Assembly (NCBI GenBank): GCA_045536965.1
Contig: JAZSON010000029.1
Coordinates: 62,001 to 126,000, forward strand
DNA: 64,000 nucleotides
Source: UBA5448 sp045536965
GTDB taxonomy: Bacteria; Bacillota; Clostridia; Oscillospirales; SIG627
Direction: 5' to 3'
Shown: piece by piece, positions 46,802 to 56,062 of the stretch
How the letters are laid out: each line of letters opens with the position of its first letter
How positions within the stretch are numbered: position 1 is the first letter of the stretch
The notes under the pieces: model-generated
What the model was told of the DNA's origin: nothing
Seen by the model: only the letters and a program-made list of their open reading frames with translations
The model's database searches: none
Made by a program: the position numbers and the translations under genes

Positions 46802-47770
46802 TTATTTTTTCAAAGCGATGGCTTCTTTTGCTTTTTTTACGATCTCTTCTGCAGTCAAGCCGAAGTATTCAAGTACAGCTTTGGCAGCACCCGATTTACC
46901 GAATTTATCGGGAACACCGTGACGAATGACGGGCACGGGGCAGGATGCCGAAAGAACTTCGCAAACTGCGCTACCCAGACCGCCGATGACATTGTGCTCT
47001 TCGGTGGTGACAACACATCCGGTGCGTTTGGCCGATTCAATGATCATTTCGCTGTCGATCGGTTTCACGGTGTGGATGTTGATCAAATCAACAGAAATAC
47101 CTTCTGCTTTCAGCATTTCGGTGGCTTTGATGGCTTCAGAGGTCATCAAACCGGTAGAAATGATGGTGACATCCTTGCCTTCATTCAAGCGAATGCCTTT
47201 GCCGATTTGGAAATCATAATCCTTTTCATCATAGATGACGGGAACGGCAAGTCTGCCAAAGCGCAGATAAACAGGACCGACATAATCAAGCGCGGCGCGA
47301 ACAGCTGCACGAGCTTCTACTGCGTCGGCGGGGTTGAGGATCACCATGCCGGGGATGGTACGCATAATGCCCATATCCTCGTTGCATTGATGGGTGGCAC
47401 CGTCCTCACCGACAGAAACGCCGGCGTGGGTAGCACCGATTTTCACATTCAACTGAGGATATGCTACGGAGTTGCGGACGGGTTCAAAAGCACGTCCTGC
47501 GGCAAACATGGCAAACGAACTGGCAAAAACGATTTTACCGGTAGTAGCCATACCGGCGGCAGTGGACATCATGTTGGCTTCTGCGATACCGCAGTTAATA
47601 AAACGTTCGGGGAATGCTTTTTGGAATGTATTGGTTTTTGTGGATTTGGAAAGGTCGGCGTCAAAAACGTAGAGATTTTCAAATTCTGCGCCGAATTCAG
47701 CGAGTGCATCGCCGTATGCTTCACGGGTAGCAACCTTTTGTCCGAGTTCATATTTGGGTGTTAATTTCAT
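46802..47770 (-). CDS. Transketolase, C-terminal subunit
   Basis: A 322-residue protein corresponding to the pyrimidine-binding and C-terminal domains of transketolase. It has the FINCGIAEANMMSTAAGMATTG motif containing the glutamate that activates thiamine diphosphate, then KIGATHAGVSVGEDGATHQCNEDMGIMRTIP and ITTEEHNVIGGLGSAV-like VVTTEEHNVIGGLGSAV near the end. It pairs with the N-terminal subunit at 47787 (16-nt gap). Split transketolases of this type are common in Clostridia and act in the non-oxidative pentose phosphate pathway or in related ketol transfers. Confidence 0.9.
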   Translation of the reverse strand: MKLTPKYELGQKVATREAYGDALAEFGAEFENLYVFDADLSKSTKTNTFQKAFPERFINCGIAEANMMSTAAGMATTGKIVFASSFAMFAAGRAFEPVRNSVAYPQLNVKIGATHAGVSVGEDGATHQCNEDMGIMRTIPGMVILNPADAVEARAAVRAALDYVGPVYLRFGRLAVPVIYDEKDYDFQIGKGIRLNEGKDVTIISTGLMTSEAIKATEMLKAEGISVDLINIHTVKPIDSEMIIESAKRTGCVVTTEEHNVIGGLGSAVCEVLSASCPVPVIRHGVPDKFGKSGAAKAVLEYFGLTAEEIVKKAKEAIALKK

Positions 47771-47786
47771 TGTACCTCACTCCTCC

Positions 47787-48611
47787 TTACATAGATGCCT
47801 GCAATTCGGCAACAGCAGCAGTATATTGTTCATCGTTGGGGGCGGTTCCGTGCCAAGAGGCTTGGTTTTCCATAAAGGAAACGCCTTTGCCCTTTACGCA
47901 TTTTGCAATAATGGCTGTGGGGGCATCCGATTTTTCAGAAGCGGCAACAGCGGCTTCGATTTCATCAAAGTTGTGTCCGTCGATAACGATTACATTCCAG
48001 TTAAAAGCGCGGAATTTTTCGTCGATGGGGGTGGGATTCATAACTTTGGTAATATCACCGTCGATCTGGAGACCGTTGTAGTCGATAAATGCGGTGAGAT
48101 TGTTCAGTTTGTAGTGTGCGGCAAACATTGCGGCTTCCCAGACCTGACCTTCTTCCAGTTCGCCGTCTCCAAGAATGGTGTATACGCGGTAGTTTTTGCC
48201 CGACAGTTTGCCCGAAAGAGCCATACCGTTGGCGGCAGAAATACCAAGTCCCAAAGAACCGGCAGACATGTCAACACCTTTGACTTTGTTCATGTCGGGG
48301 TGACCTTCCAATGTGGTATTGATGTTGCGGAAGCCTTTGAGGTCTTCAACAGGGAAGTAACCGCGGTGTGCCAAGGTAGCATACAATGCAGGACAGGTAT
48401 GACCTTTGGAAAGAACAAAGCGATCACGATCTTCCATTCTGGGGTTTTTCGGATCGATGTTCATTTTGTCAAAATAGAGGTATGCGAGAATGTCTGCGAT
48501 AGAAAGGGATCCGCCGGGATGGCCGGCTTTGGCGCTGTGAACTGCTGTCAGCGAACCAACACGGATATTGGCGGCAACTTTGGCAAGTTCTTGTTTTTTT
48601 GTTTGTTGCAT
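47787..48611 (-). CDS. Transketolase, N-terminal subunit
   Basis: A 274-residue protein with the thiamine-diphosphate-binding half of transketolase: HSAKAGHPGGSLSIADILAYLYF (about 24-46), LSKGHTCPALYATLAHRGYF, GSLGLGISAANGMAL, and the GDGELEEGQVWEAAMFAAHYKLNNLTAFIDYNGLQIDG cofactor-binding stretch. It needs the C-terminal subunit encoded just downstream to form the active site. It follows the two CE15-like esterase genes by 19 nt, so all may be one transcript linking plant-glycan breakdown to pentose metabolism. Confidence 0.9.
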   Translation of the reverse strand: MQQTKKQELAKVAANIRVGSLTAVHSAKAGHPGGSLSIADILAYLYFDKMNIDPKNPRMEDRDRFVLSKGHTCPALYATLAHRGYFPVEDLKGFRNINTTLEGHPDMNKVKGVDMSAGSLGLGISAANGMALSGKLSGKNYRVYTILGDGELEEGQVWEAAMFAAHYKLNNLTAFIDYNGLQIDGDITKVMNPTPIDEKFRAFNWNVIVIDGHNFDEIEAAVAASEKSDAPTAIIAKCVKGKGVSFMENQASWHGTAPNDEQYTAAVAELQASM

Positions 48612-48630
48612 GATGTGTTCCTCCTGTGTT

Positions 48631-49740
48631 TTATTGCATTTTATTTTTTAAGAAAGCAAGGAATAAATTCCAGTCTTCGCGTGACAAGGTATGACCGCGC
48701 TTTCTGACGTGGTAACCGATTCTGCCGTCATGATAGTGCTTGGGGGCATTATCGGGCATTTCTTCGGGCACGACAAATCCGTCTAAACCCAAAGCGTTGT
48801 AAATTTCGGACGCGGCGTAGCAGGAAAGATAATCGGAACGCCAGTCGATACAGTGATCATCCTCACCGCTTGAAACGTACATGTACCGCGGTGCAACGCA
48901 GGCAAGCAGCATGTGTTGATCGGTAGGACGCGCGGATTCTGGCATATCAAGGGTGTTTAAGAAGTTTTCGCAGAAAAAGTCCTTGCTGCCTACCGTGATA
49001 AAGTTAGCGACCACCTCGCCGATATGACCACGGTGGAGAGCAGAGCCGCCGTATCCGCCGTCATTACAGTGGACGGCAAAGAAACGCTCGTCCTGAGCTC
49101 CTGCCCAAAGAGCAGTCTTGCCAAGGCGGGAGTGTCCGTTGATGGCAATGTGGGATGTGTCGATGTCGTCGCGGGTCACGAGATGATCCATGAGACGCAT
49201 GGCGCCGTATGCCCAAAGACCGACTCTGCCGATCTCGTTCTTTTTACGGGGACGGTCACCGATAAAATGATCGGCAAGACCGAGGGTGAAATCGTTATTC
49301 AAGCCGTCGCGGGAAATGTCGTTGTGGATAAGAATGGCAAGTCCGAAGCCATGATCGATGATCTCCTCAAGAGGAATATAATAGTCAGGGAGAGGACGGT
49401 ATGAAAGATGTAAAACGATCGGCGGCTTTTCGACGCTTGTGGGAAGGGCGAGCATAAAGGGGAAGGAATATTCACCCTTCGGTGTATCAAAATGCAGATC
49501 GTATGCTTTTATGGAGATTTTTCCTGCATAAACCATATGCTTTTTAACGAGTCGGGGAATTTCGCGTTCTTCTGCCCACACCGATTTCGGCGGGGGCGGC
49601 GTAAAGCCGTACATATGCTCGGATAATTCGCGTATAAAACGTTTGCGCAGAATTTGAAATTCATCATTTGTAAGGGTAGTTTTATTTTTGGGGAGCAACT
49701 GTGGAAGCTCTCTTTTGAGAATTTCTTGCTTTGCATTCAT
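48631..49740 (-). CDS. CE15-like glucuronoyl esterase, copy B
   Basis: A 369-residue alpha/beta hydrolase. The nucleophile motif GHSRLGKTALWAGAQDERF (S204) matches the G-x-S-R-x-G-K motif of carbohydrate esterase family 15, and a C-terminal GYHVRKRGHTLSREDW stretch supplies candidate catalytic histidines. CE15 enzymes cut ester bonds between glucuronic acid of xylan and lignin alcohols. There is no signal peptide, so it would work in the cytoplasm on imported fragments or related esters. It is a tandem duplicate of the gene at 49765 (24-nt gap, same length, highly similar throughout). Confidence 0.75.
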   Translation of the reverse strand: MNAKQEILKRELPQLLPKNKTTLTNDEFQILRKRFIRELSEHMYGFTPPPPKSVWAEEREIPRLVKKHMVYAGKISIKAYDLHFDTPKGEYSFPFMLALPTSVEKPPIVLHLSYRPLPDYYIPLEEIIDHGFGLAILIHNDISRDGLNNDFTLGLADHFIGDRPRKKNEIGRVGLWAYGAMRLMDHLVTRDDIDTSHIAINGHSRLGKTALWAGAQDERFFAVHCNDGGYGGSALHRGHIGEVVANFITVGSKDFFCENFLNTLDMPESARPTDQHMLLACVAPRYMYVSSGEDDHCIDWRSDYLSCYAASEIYNALGLDGFVVPEEMPDNAPKHYHDGRIGYHVRKRGHTLSREDWNLFLAFLKNKMQ

Positions 49741-49764
49741 ATTATTTATCTCCTGCGTGAAAAC

Positions 49765-50874
49765 TTACCCAATCTTCTTTTTTAAGAAAGCAAGGAATAA
49801 ATTCCAGTCTTCGCGTGACATATAATGGTGATTTTTTCTTACATGGTATCCGATGGTTCCCTCATGGAAATAAAACGGAACGGTATCAGGGATTTCTTCC
49901 GAAGCGATAAATCCTTTTTTACCTAAAACTTTATAAACTTCAGAAGCGGCATAACAAGAAAGATAATCGGAACGCCAATCCATGCAATGATCAATTTCTG
50001 CGCTGGAAACGTATAGATAGCGTGGCGCGATACATGCAAGTAACATATGTTGATCGGTGGGACGCGCCGATTCGGGCATATCAAGTGTATTTAAGAAATT
50101 TTCACAGAAAAAGTCTTTGCTGCCACAACGGACAAATGCGGAAACGATCTCGCCGATATGACCGCGGTGGAGACCTGAACCGCCGTACCCGCCCTCATTG
50201 CAATGAACGGCGAAGAAGCGTTCGTCCTGCGCACCGACCCAGAGTGCGGTCTTGCCTAAGCGGGAATGGCCGTTGACAGCGATGTGTGCGGTATCAATAT
50301 CCTCGCGCGTCATTAAATAATCCATGAGTCTCATGGCGCCGTATGCCCAAAGACCGACACGACCGATTTCGTTCTTTTGACGGGGACGGTCACCGATGAA
50401 ATGATCGGCAAGACCCAAGGTGAAATCGCTGTTTAATCCATCGAAAGAAACATCGTTATAAACCATAACAGCAACACCGAAACCTTGATCGGTGATTTCT
50501 TCCAGCGGAATATAGGAATCGGGGAGTCCGCGGAAAGCGATGTGTAAGACAACGGGCGATTTTTCAACATTGATGGGAAGCGCGAGAACAAACGGGAATG
50601 AAAACTCGCCTTTGGGTGTATCAAAATGAAGATTGTAGGATTCAATGGTTACTTTACCTGCGCAGATCAAATGGTTTAAATCTGCCTTGGGGATCTCTCG
50701 TTTTTTCACCCAGACTGATTTTGGGGCAGGGGGAGTAAACCCATACATATGCTCGGATAAATCGCGGATGAATTGTTTTCGAAGATTTTCAAATTCGCCG
50801 TTGGTGAGGGAAGTTACGTTTGGGGGAAGCAAAGGAGGAAGTTCTCTTTTGAGAAGTTCTTGTTTTGCGTTCAT
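49765..50874 (-). CDS. CE15-like glucuronoyl esterase, copy A
   Basis: A 369-residue paralog of the gene at 48631, collinear along its full length without gaps. It retains the nucleophile motif (GHSRLGKTALWVGAQDERF) and the GYHVRKNHHYMSREDW C-terminal stretch. Differences are spread through the N-terminal third and after residue 300, suggesting an old duplication with divergence in specificity. No signal peptide. It lies 13 nt after the HAD phosphatase gene in the same leftward series. Confidence 0.75.
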   Translation of the reverse strand: MNAKQELLKRELPPLLPPNVTSLTNGEFENLRKQFIRDLSEHMYGFTPPAPKSVWVKKREIPKADLNHLICAGKVTIESYNLHFDTPKGEFSFPFVLALPINVEKSPVVLHIAFRGLPDSYIPLEEITDQGFGVAVMVYNDVSFDGLNSDFTLGLADHFIGDRPRQKNEIGRVGLWAYGAMRLMDYLMTREDIDTAHIAVNGHSRLGKTALWVGAQDERFFAVHCNEGGYGGSGLHRGHIGEIVSAFVRCGSKDFFCENFLNTLDMPESARPTDQHMLLACIAPRYLYVSSAEIDHCMDWRSDYLSCYAASEVYKVLGKKGFIASEEIPDTVPFYFHEGTIGYHVRKNHHYMSREDWNLFLAFLKKKIG

Positions 50875-50887
50875 GGTAAGCCTCCGA

Positions 50888-51691
50888 TCAGAGTTTGTAA
50901 ATCAAATCTGCAATGGCACCTTGATCATGATGACAAAGATGAACCGAGCAAATATTTTTCACTTCAGGCACAGCGTTGTCGGGACAAGCGGCAACGTCGG
51001 CACATTTGAGCATATCAATGTCATTGTTGTAATCACCCACAGCGTAGACAACAGGAGAGGGATGAGATACAAGTGTCTTTAATTGTGGAATACGTTTACC
51101 CTTGGTTGCGTTTACGTTGCATACCTCAAGCAGGATGGGGGAGGAATGGAAAATGGCAAGCTCGGGTAAATGAAGGGTGTCAAGATAAGCTTTTAAAGGA
51201 GCCAACTCCTCGGGCGAAGCAACGAACACGAATTTATTAAAATCGCGCGGCAATTCGTCAATCGACATAAAGGTGGTGATGGAAAGAAGTTTTCGGATTT
51301 CATGTTCCAAAAATGGGGTGCGGTTGGTAACAAGATAGGTTTCGCCACGCCCGACACGAACACCGACGTTTGGAAACTTGTCTAAAGCATCCTTTAAGAG
51401 GGAAACGGTTACGTCGAAAGGCATCAGCAATTCATCGTAAACCGATTGCGTTTGAAAATCATAAAGAACAGAACCGTTTGTTAAAATTCCGCAGATGTTG
51501 GCGATCTCCCAAGCCTCGGGACAGACACGTTTGAGCGCGCCTGCACTTCTGCCTGTTGAAAATGTAATATGACCGCCATGTTCTTTGAAATATCTTATAG
51601 CATCGAGATTTTCCGGAACAACTCGGGAATCCTTACCCAAAAATGTGCCGTCCAAATCGGTTGCAATGATAATGTCGTCAAAACGTTTCAT
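50888..51691 (-). CDS. HAD-superfamily Cof-type phosphatase
   Basis: A 267-residue hydrolase. Motif I is ATDLDGTFLGKDS (nucleophile D12, acid D14), motif II FSTGRSAGAL, and motif IV AVGDYNNDIDMLK with the magnesium-binding aspartates. Length and the large inserted cap fit the Cof/IIB subgroup that dephosphorylates small sugar phosphates or cofactors; the substrate is not predictable. It starts 6 nt after the rluD stop, so it is probably the distal part of the lspA-rluD transcript and the link to the esterase genes. Confidence 0.9.
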   Translation of the reverse strand: MKRFDDIIIATDLDGTFLGKDSRVVPENLDAIRYFKEHGGHITFSTGRSAGALKRVCPEAWEIANICGILTNGSVLYDFQTQSVYDELLMPFDVTVSLLKDALDKFPNVGVRVGRGETYLVTNRTPFLEHEIRKLLSITTFMSIDELPRDFNKFVFVASPEELAPLKAYLDTLHLPELAIFHSSPILLEVCNVNATKGKRIPQLKTLVSHPSPVVYAVGDYNNDIDMLKCADVAACPDNAVPEVKNICSVHLCHHDQGAIADLIYKL

Positions 51692-51697
51692 GTAAAC

Positions 51698-52642
51698 CTA
51701 CCGTAATTTTTGAACTTTTTGTATGGTTGCCGTAAAGAAATCGGGGAGAGGTGCGTGAAATGTAAGAAATTCGCCTGAACGGGGATGGATAAATCCCAGC
51801 GTTGTGGCTACAAGACATTGCCCTTGCAAACCCAATGTGGGGCGGCCCGGTGCATACACATCATCACCGACAACGGGATGGCCGATGGAAGAGAGGTGGA
51901 CGCGAATTTGATGGGTGCGGCCCGTTTCAAGGCGACAGGAAAGGTGGGTATAGCCCGAGTAAACGGCCTTGCATTCATAGTGAGTGACCGCATCTCGTAT
52001 TCCTACGCTGACCGAGGGGAAGACGGCCATTTTCTTGCGATCCTTTAAACTGCGTCCGATGGGTTTGTGGATGGTGCCGTTTTCGGGGGAGGGAAGACCG
52101 TAAACCACTGTTTCGTATTGGCGAAGAAGGGTATGCGCACGAATCTGCTCGGAGAGACCGATGTGAGTAAAATCGTTTTTGGCAACCATCAAAAGTCCTG
52201 CGGTGTTCTTATCAATGCGATGGACGATGCCGGGGCGGATGGTACCGCCTATACCCGACAGAGAGGATCGGCAATGATAGAGAAGGGCGTTGACCAAAGT
52301 GCCGCTTTCATTTCCCGGTGCAGGATGAACCACCATGCCCTGCGGTTTATTGACAACCAAGAGATCGTCATCTTCATATAAAATATCCAGAGGGATATTT
52401 TCGGGCTGAGCGTCTTGTTCTTTGAGGGGGGGGAGTTTCACCGAAACGGTATCGCCGACATTCACTTGCGTGTTCTTTTTAGGTATAATACCATTGATAA
52501 AAACAGAGGAATCGGCAATGAGTCGCTGTATGGCAGAACGGCTAAAGTCGGTATTGTCGGCAAGATACTTGTCTACCCGTGCAACATTTTCGGTTGCAAT
52601 GGAAACAAGAAGCTGCTCGTCATCAAAGGTGTCCTTATGCAT
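51698..52642 (-). CDS. RluA-family 23S rRNA pseudouridine synthase (RluD-like)
   Basis: A 314-residue protein with an N-terminal S4 RNA-binding domain (about 18-75; VDKYLADNTDFSRSAIQRLI) and a pseudouridine synthase domain whose catalytic aspartate is D144 in HRIDKNTAGLL. The ATG at 52642 is chosen because it overlaps the lspA stop by 8 nt, a coupling also found in other Bacillota; an upstream frame to 52705 would run deep into lspA. By family it modifies uridines in 23S rRNA. In B. subtilis the equivalent (ylyB) also follows lspA. Confidence 0.9.
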   Translation of the reverse strand: MHKDTFDDEQLLVSIATENVARVDKYLADNTDFSRSAIQRLIADSSVFINGIIPKKNTQVNVGDTVSVKLPPLKEQDAQPENIPLDILYEDDDLLVVNKPQGMVVHPAPGNESGTLVNALLYHCRSSLSGIGGTIRPGIVHRIDKNTAGLLMVAKNDFTHIGLSEQIRAHTLLRQYETVVYGLPSPENGTIHKPIGRSLKDRKKMAVFPSVSVGIRDAVTHYECKAVYSGYTHLSCRLETGRTHQIRVHLSSIGHPVVGDDVYAPGRPTLGLQGQCLVATTLGFIHPRSGEFLTFHAPLPDFFTATIQKVQKLR

Positions 52643-53135
52643 GATCGTCACCGGCGCTATTTTGTTTTTTCTCGTTGTTTTTCTTTCTCTCTGCAGGAAA
52701 ATCAATGAAAATAAACCAAGCGATCAGCAAGGAGCCTCCTATGGTTACGCCGCAATCTGCAATGTTGAATGTGGGGAATGAAATGAATTCAAAGTGTAAA
52801 AAATCCACCACTTCGCCAAAGAGAATACGATCGATCATGTTTCCGATACCACCGCCTAAAATCAAGGCGAGGGAGACCGTCAAAAGCGGATGACGGTTTT
52901 TATATACAAAGAAAAAGATGATCACACCAATGATAGCAACCGTCGAAAGGGTCATAAAAATCCATGGATGTGAACTTAACATTCCCCATGCGGCACCGGG
53001 GTTTAATACATAGCGAAAAGAAAGAAAATGAGGGATGAAGTCGGAAAAACCTATGGGGGCAAGATATGCGCTTGCGAAGTATTTAGTCAGTTGGTCAAGG
53101 CCAATCACGGCGGCTGTGATCCAAATCCACCACAT
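52635..53135 (-). CDS. lspA: Signal peptidase II (lipoprotein signal peptidase)
   Basis: A 166-residue inner-membrane aspartyl protease that cuts signal peptides from prolipoproteins after lipid attachment, so it processes the lipoproteins encoded here (703, 17070). The catalytic aspartates are in NMIDR (D102) and FNIADC (D127); other hallmarks are DQLTKYF (14-20) and NPGAAWGML. The charged C-terminal tail (AERKKNNEKKQ) is cytoplasmic. It lies 74 bp after ileS; that gap holds an imperfect hairpin (GGGCACACA / TGTGCGCCC, about 53174-53196) without a clear T-run, so continued transcription is likely. Confidence 0.95.
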   Translation of the reverse strand: MWWIWITAAVIGLDQLTKYFASAYLAPIGFSDFIPHFLSFRYVLNPGAAWGMLSSHPWIFMTLSTVAIIGVIIFFFVYKNRHPLLTVSLALILGGGIGNMIDRILFGEVVDFLHFEFISFPTFNIADCGVTIGGSLLIAWFIFIDFPAERKKNNEKKQNSAGDDHA

Positions 53136-53209
53136 AGTCGACTCCTTAATGATTCAAAGTAAGCACAACTTGCGGGCACACATATTTGTGCGCCCACAAA
53201 AAAGTGATT

Positions 53210-56035
53210 TTATTTACCTAAAACGCTGCGGCAACGTGCGCAGAGATGGCCATTGTCAATTTCTGTGCAATCGTTTGAATAAATCCAGCAACGGTCGCAC
53301 TTGATACCATCGGCGGGTTCAACCAAAACAGCAATTTGGTGTTCGGTTTCGGAAAATGCATTTGCAGGGGGATTGTCGTGCGAGAGGGTGGTACCCGAGG
53401 TGATGAATATGGTGTTCAACTCGTTTTTGAAGCGAATAAACTCCTGCATAGCTTCGTTGTCTTGGGGAGCAAAAATGGTGATTTTTGCTTCAAGTGATTT
53501 GCCGATCACCTTGGAAGCGCGGGCTTCTTCCAGTGCTTTCATGACGTCATCACGATAGAGGAAGAGGCGAGAGTAGCTTTCTTCCACGGCATTGTCGGTC
53601 AAAGAAGCATCGACACTTGGCATTTGGTTGTAGAATACACTGCCCTTGTCGTCGGTGGGAAGATGGGGCATGAATCCCCAAGTTTCTTCTGCGGTGAACG
53701 AAAGAAGCGGGGCAATCAAGAGGGTCAAGCTATGCAAAATTCTATACATAGCCGTCTGACCGCTTCTTCTTTCCAAGGAATCTTTCTTTTCGACATAGAG
53801 GCGGTCTTTGGAAATGTCGATATAAAGCTTGGAAAGGTCGGTGGTGCAGAAGTTATGAATGTCGTGATAGATGGTATGGAATTCATATGCATCATAGCAA
53901 GCGCGCACACGTCCGATCAATTGCTGCAAACGGGTAAGCGCCCAACGGTCAAGATCGAGCATCTTTTCAAAAGGAACCATATCGTTTGCGGGATCAAAAT
54001 CAGTAGCGGGATCACCGAGATTGGCCATTAAGATGCGGAGTGTATTGCGGATCTTACGATAAATCTCGGAAAGCTGTTTGAGAATTTCTTTGGAAAGACG
54101 GACATCTCCCGTGTAATCGGAAGAAGATACCCAAAGACGGAGGATGTCGGCACCGTATTCTTTGATGATATCACGGGGATCGATGCCGTTTCCAAGGGAT
54201 TTGGACATCTTTTTGCCTTCGCCATCCACTACCATACCGTGGGTAATGACCATCTTATAGGGAGCAACGCCACGGGTTGCTACCGAGGTGAGAAGGGAGG
54301 ACTGGAACCAACCGCGGTACTGATCGTTTCCTTCCAAATACAGATCGGCGGGGAAACTGTGGTGTGCTCTTTCAAGCACCGATGCATAGGATGCGCCGGA
54401 ATCGAACCAAACATCCATGATGTCTGTTTCTTTGGTCAAATGGGTGGAGCCACACTTGTCACAGACGGCCAAATCACCGATCAATTCTTCGGGGGTATAG
54501 CGATACCATGCATCCGAACCCTCTTTTTCGAAAATAGCGGCGATGCGGTCGATGGCTTTTTTGGAAATGATGGTGTGCTTGCAATCTTCACAATAGAAGA
54601 TCGGAATAGGTACACCCCAAGTGCGTTGGCGGGAAATACACCAGTCGGCACGATCGGAGACCATGCTTTCAATGCGGGATTCGCCCCAAGCGGGCAACCA
54701 ATTGACATCTTTGATGGCACGAATGGCTTCGTCCTTAAAACCGTCTACCGAGCAGAACCATTGTTGGGTCGCGCGGAAGAGGATAGGACTCTTGCAACGC
54801 CAACAGTGCGGATACTGGTGAACAATGTTTGCTTTTGCCCAGAGGACATGGTTATCCTCCAGTTTTTTCAAAATAGCAACATTGGCTTCATCGGTGGTCA
54901 ATCCCGCGAATTCACCGGCCAACTCATTCATTCTGCCGTGCTCATCCACAGGAACCACAATGTTTTGTTTCAAAGTGGGGTAATTCTGGCAAACCACGAA
55001 GTCCTCTACACCGTGTCCGGGGGCTGTGTGAACACAACCCGTACCGCTTTCGAGGGTGACATGATCGCCGACGATCAAAAGGGAATCCTTGTCCATGAAG
55101 GGATGACGGCATACCATGCCCTCAAGCTCTGCGCCCGTGAAGGTAGCAAGAACCTGGCAATCGTCAGAATAGCCTGCTGCATCCAATACCGACTGAGTCA
55201 ATTCTTCGGCTATCACGATGATCTCATCTTTGCAGCGGAGAAGAGAATATTGGAACTGCGGACCGAGACAGATGGCCATATTGCCGGGAAGTGTCCAAGT
55301 TGTGGTGGTCCAAATTACAAAGTAAACATTATCAAGAGATTTGGTAAAAGGGGTGAAAAGGCCCTTGTCGTCTTTGAGAGGGAATTTAACATAAATCGAA
55401 ACACAAGGATCGTCAGAATACTCTATTTCAGCTTCGGCAAGTGCGGTTTCGTCATGTGCGCACCAATAAACAGGCTTCATGCCCTTGTAAATATAGCCTT
55501 TTTCGGCCATGGTGCCAAAAACTTCAATTTGTCTGGCTTCGAAATCATGTTGCAAGGTTAAATAAGGATGCTCGAAATCGGCCAAGCAACCCAAACGCTG
55601 GATCTGTTCTTTCTGGGTGTTGACGGAATTGACAGCAAATTCTTTGCAAAGCTTTCTAAAAGCAATGGGATCCATCATTTTGGGATTGACTTTGTGCTTT
55701 TTGATCATTTGCAATTCGATGGGAAGTCCGTGTGTATCCCAACCGGGAATGAAGGGCACTTTGTAGCCGCTCATGGTTTTGTATTTGAGTACAAAATCCT
55801 TCAGGCAGCGGTTGAGAGCGTGACCCATGTGCATATCGCCGTTGGCATAGGGAGGACCGTCATGGAGAATATAGGTCGGCTTACCCTCATTTTTTTCAAG
55901 CAATGTATCATATAATGCGTTGTCCTGCCATTGTTTTAAGAACTCACCTTCACGTTGGGGAAGGTTGGCACGCATCGGAAACGCGGTTGTGGGCAGATTG
56001 AGAGTAGAAGAAAAGTCGGTTTTTTCGTTTGACAT
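53210..56035 (-). CDS. ileS: Isoleucyl-tRNA synthetase
   Basis: A 941-residue class-I aminoacyl-tRNA synthetase. The HIGH-type motif is HMGH at residues 69-72 in PPYANGDMHMGHALNR, and KMSKSLGN lies near 607-614. The editing domain region (TTTWTLPGNMAICLGP; HTAPGHGVEDF) is intact, so mischarged valine should be cleared. The last 30 residues carry the zinc-binding CDRCW...CARC of the bacterial type. It sits 27 bp after divIVA, leaving no room for the T-box leader that often controls ileS in Bacillota. Confidence 0.97.
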   Translation of the reverse strand: MSNEKTDFSSTLNLPTTAFPMRANLPQREGEFLKQWQDNALYDTLLEKNEGKPTYILHDGPPYANGDMHMGHALNRCLKDFVLKYKTMSGYKVPFIPGWDTHGLPIELQMIKKHKVNPKMMDPIAFRKLCKEFAVNSVNTQKEQIQRLGCLADFEHPYLTLQHDFEARQIEVFGTMAEKGYIYKGMKPVYWCAHDETALAEAEIEYSDDPCVSIYVKFPLKDDKGLFTPFTKSLDNVYFVIWTTTTWTLPGNMAICLGPQFQYSLLRCKDEIIVIAEELTQSVLDAAGYSDDCQVLATFTGAELEGMVCRHPFMDKDSLLIVGDHVTLESGTGCVHTAPGHGVEDFVVCQNYPTLKQNIVVPVDEHGRMNELAGEFAGLTTDEANVAILKKLEDNHVLWAKANIVHQYPHCWRCKSPILFRATQQWFCSVDGFKDEAIRAIKDVNWLPAWGESRIESMVSDRADWCISRQRTWGVPIPIFYCEDCKHTIISKKAIDRIAAIFEKEGSDAWYRYTPEELIGDLAVCDKCGSTHLTKETDIMDVWFDSGASYASVLERAHHSFPADLYLEGNDQYRGWFQSSLLTSVATRGVAPYKMVITHGMVVDGEGKKMSKSLGNGIDPRDIIKEYGADILRLWVSSSDYTGDVRLSKEILKQLSEIYRKIRNTLRILMANLGDPATDFDPANDMVPFEKMLDLDRWALTRLQQLIGRVRACYDAYEFHTIYHDIHNFCTTDLSKLYIDISKDRLYVEKKDSLERRSGQTAMYRILHSLTLLIAPLLSFTAEETWGFMPHLPTDDKGSVFYNQMPSVDASLTDNAVEESYSRLFLYRDDVMKALEEARASKVIGKSLEAKITIFAPQDNEAMQEFIRFKNELNTIFITSGTTLSHDNPPANAFSETEHQIAVLVEPADGIKCDRCWIYSNDCTEIDNGHLCARCRSVLGK

Positions 56036-56062
56036 TTTGGTAACTCCTTTAACTCGATGGAT

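Noticed and set aside
53174..53196. Terminator between ileS and lspA
   Set aside because: The hairpin has a mismatch and no T-run follows on the minus strand, so termination is doubtful.
56036..56062. T-box leader for ileS
   Set aside because: Only 27 nt separate ileS from divIVA, too short for a T-box.
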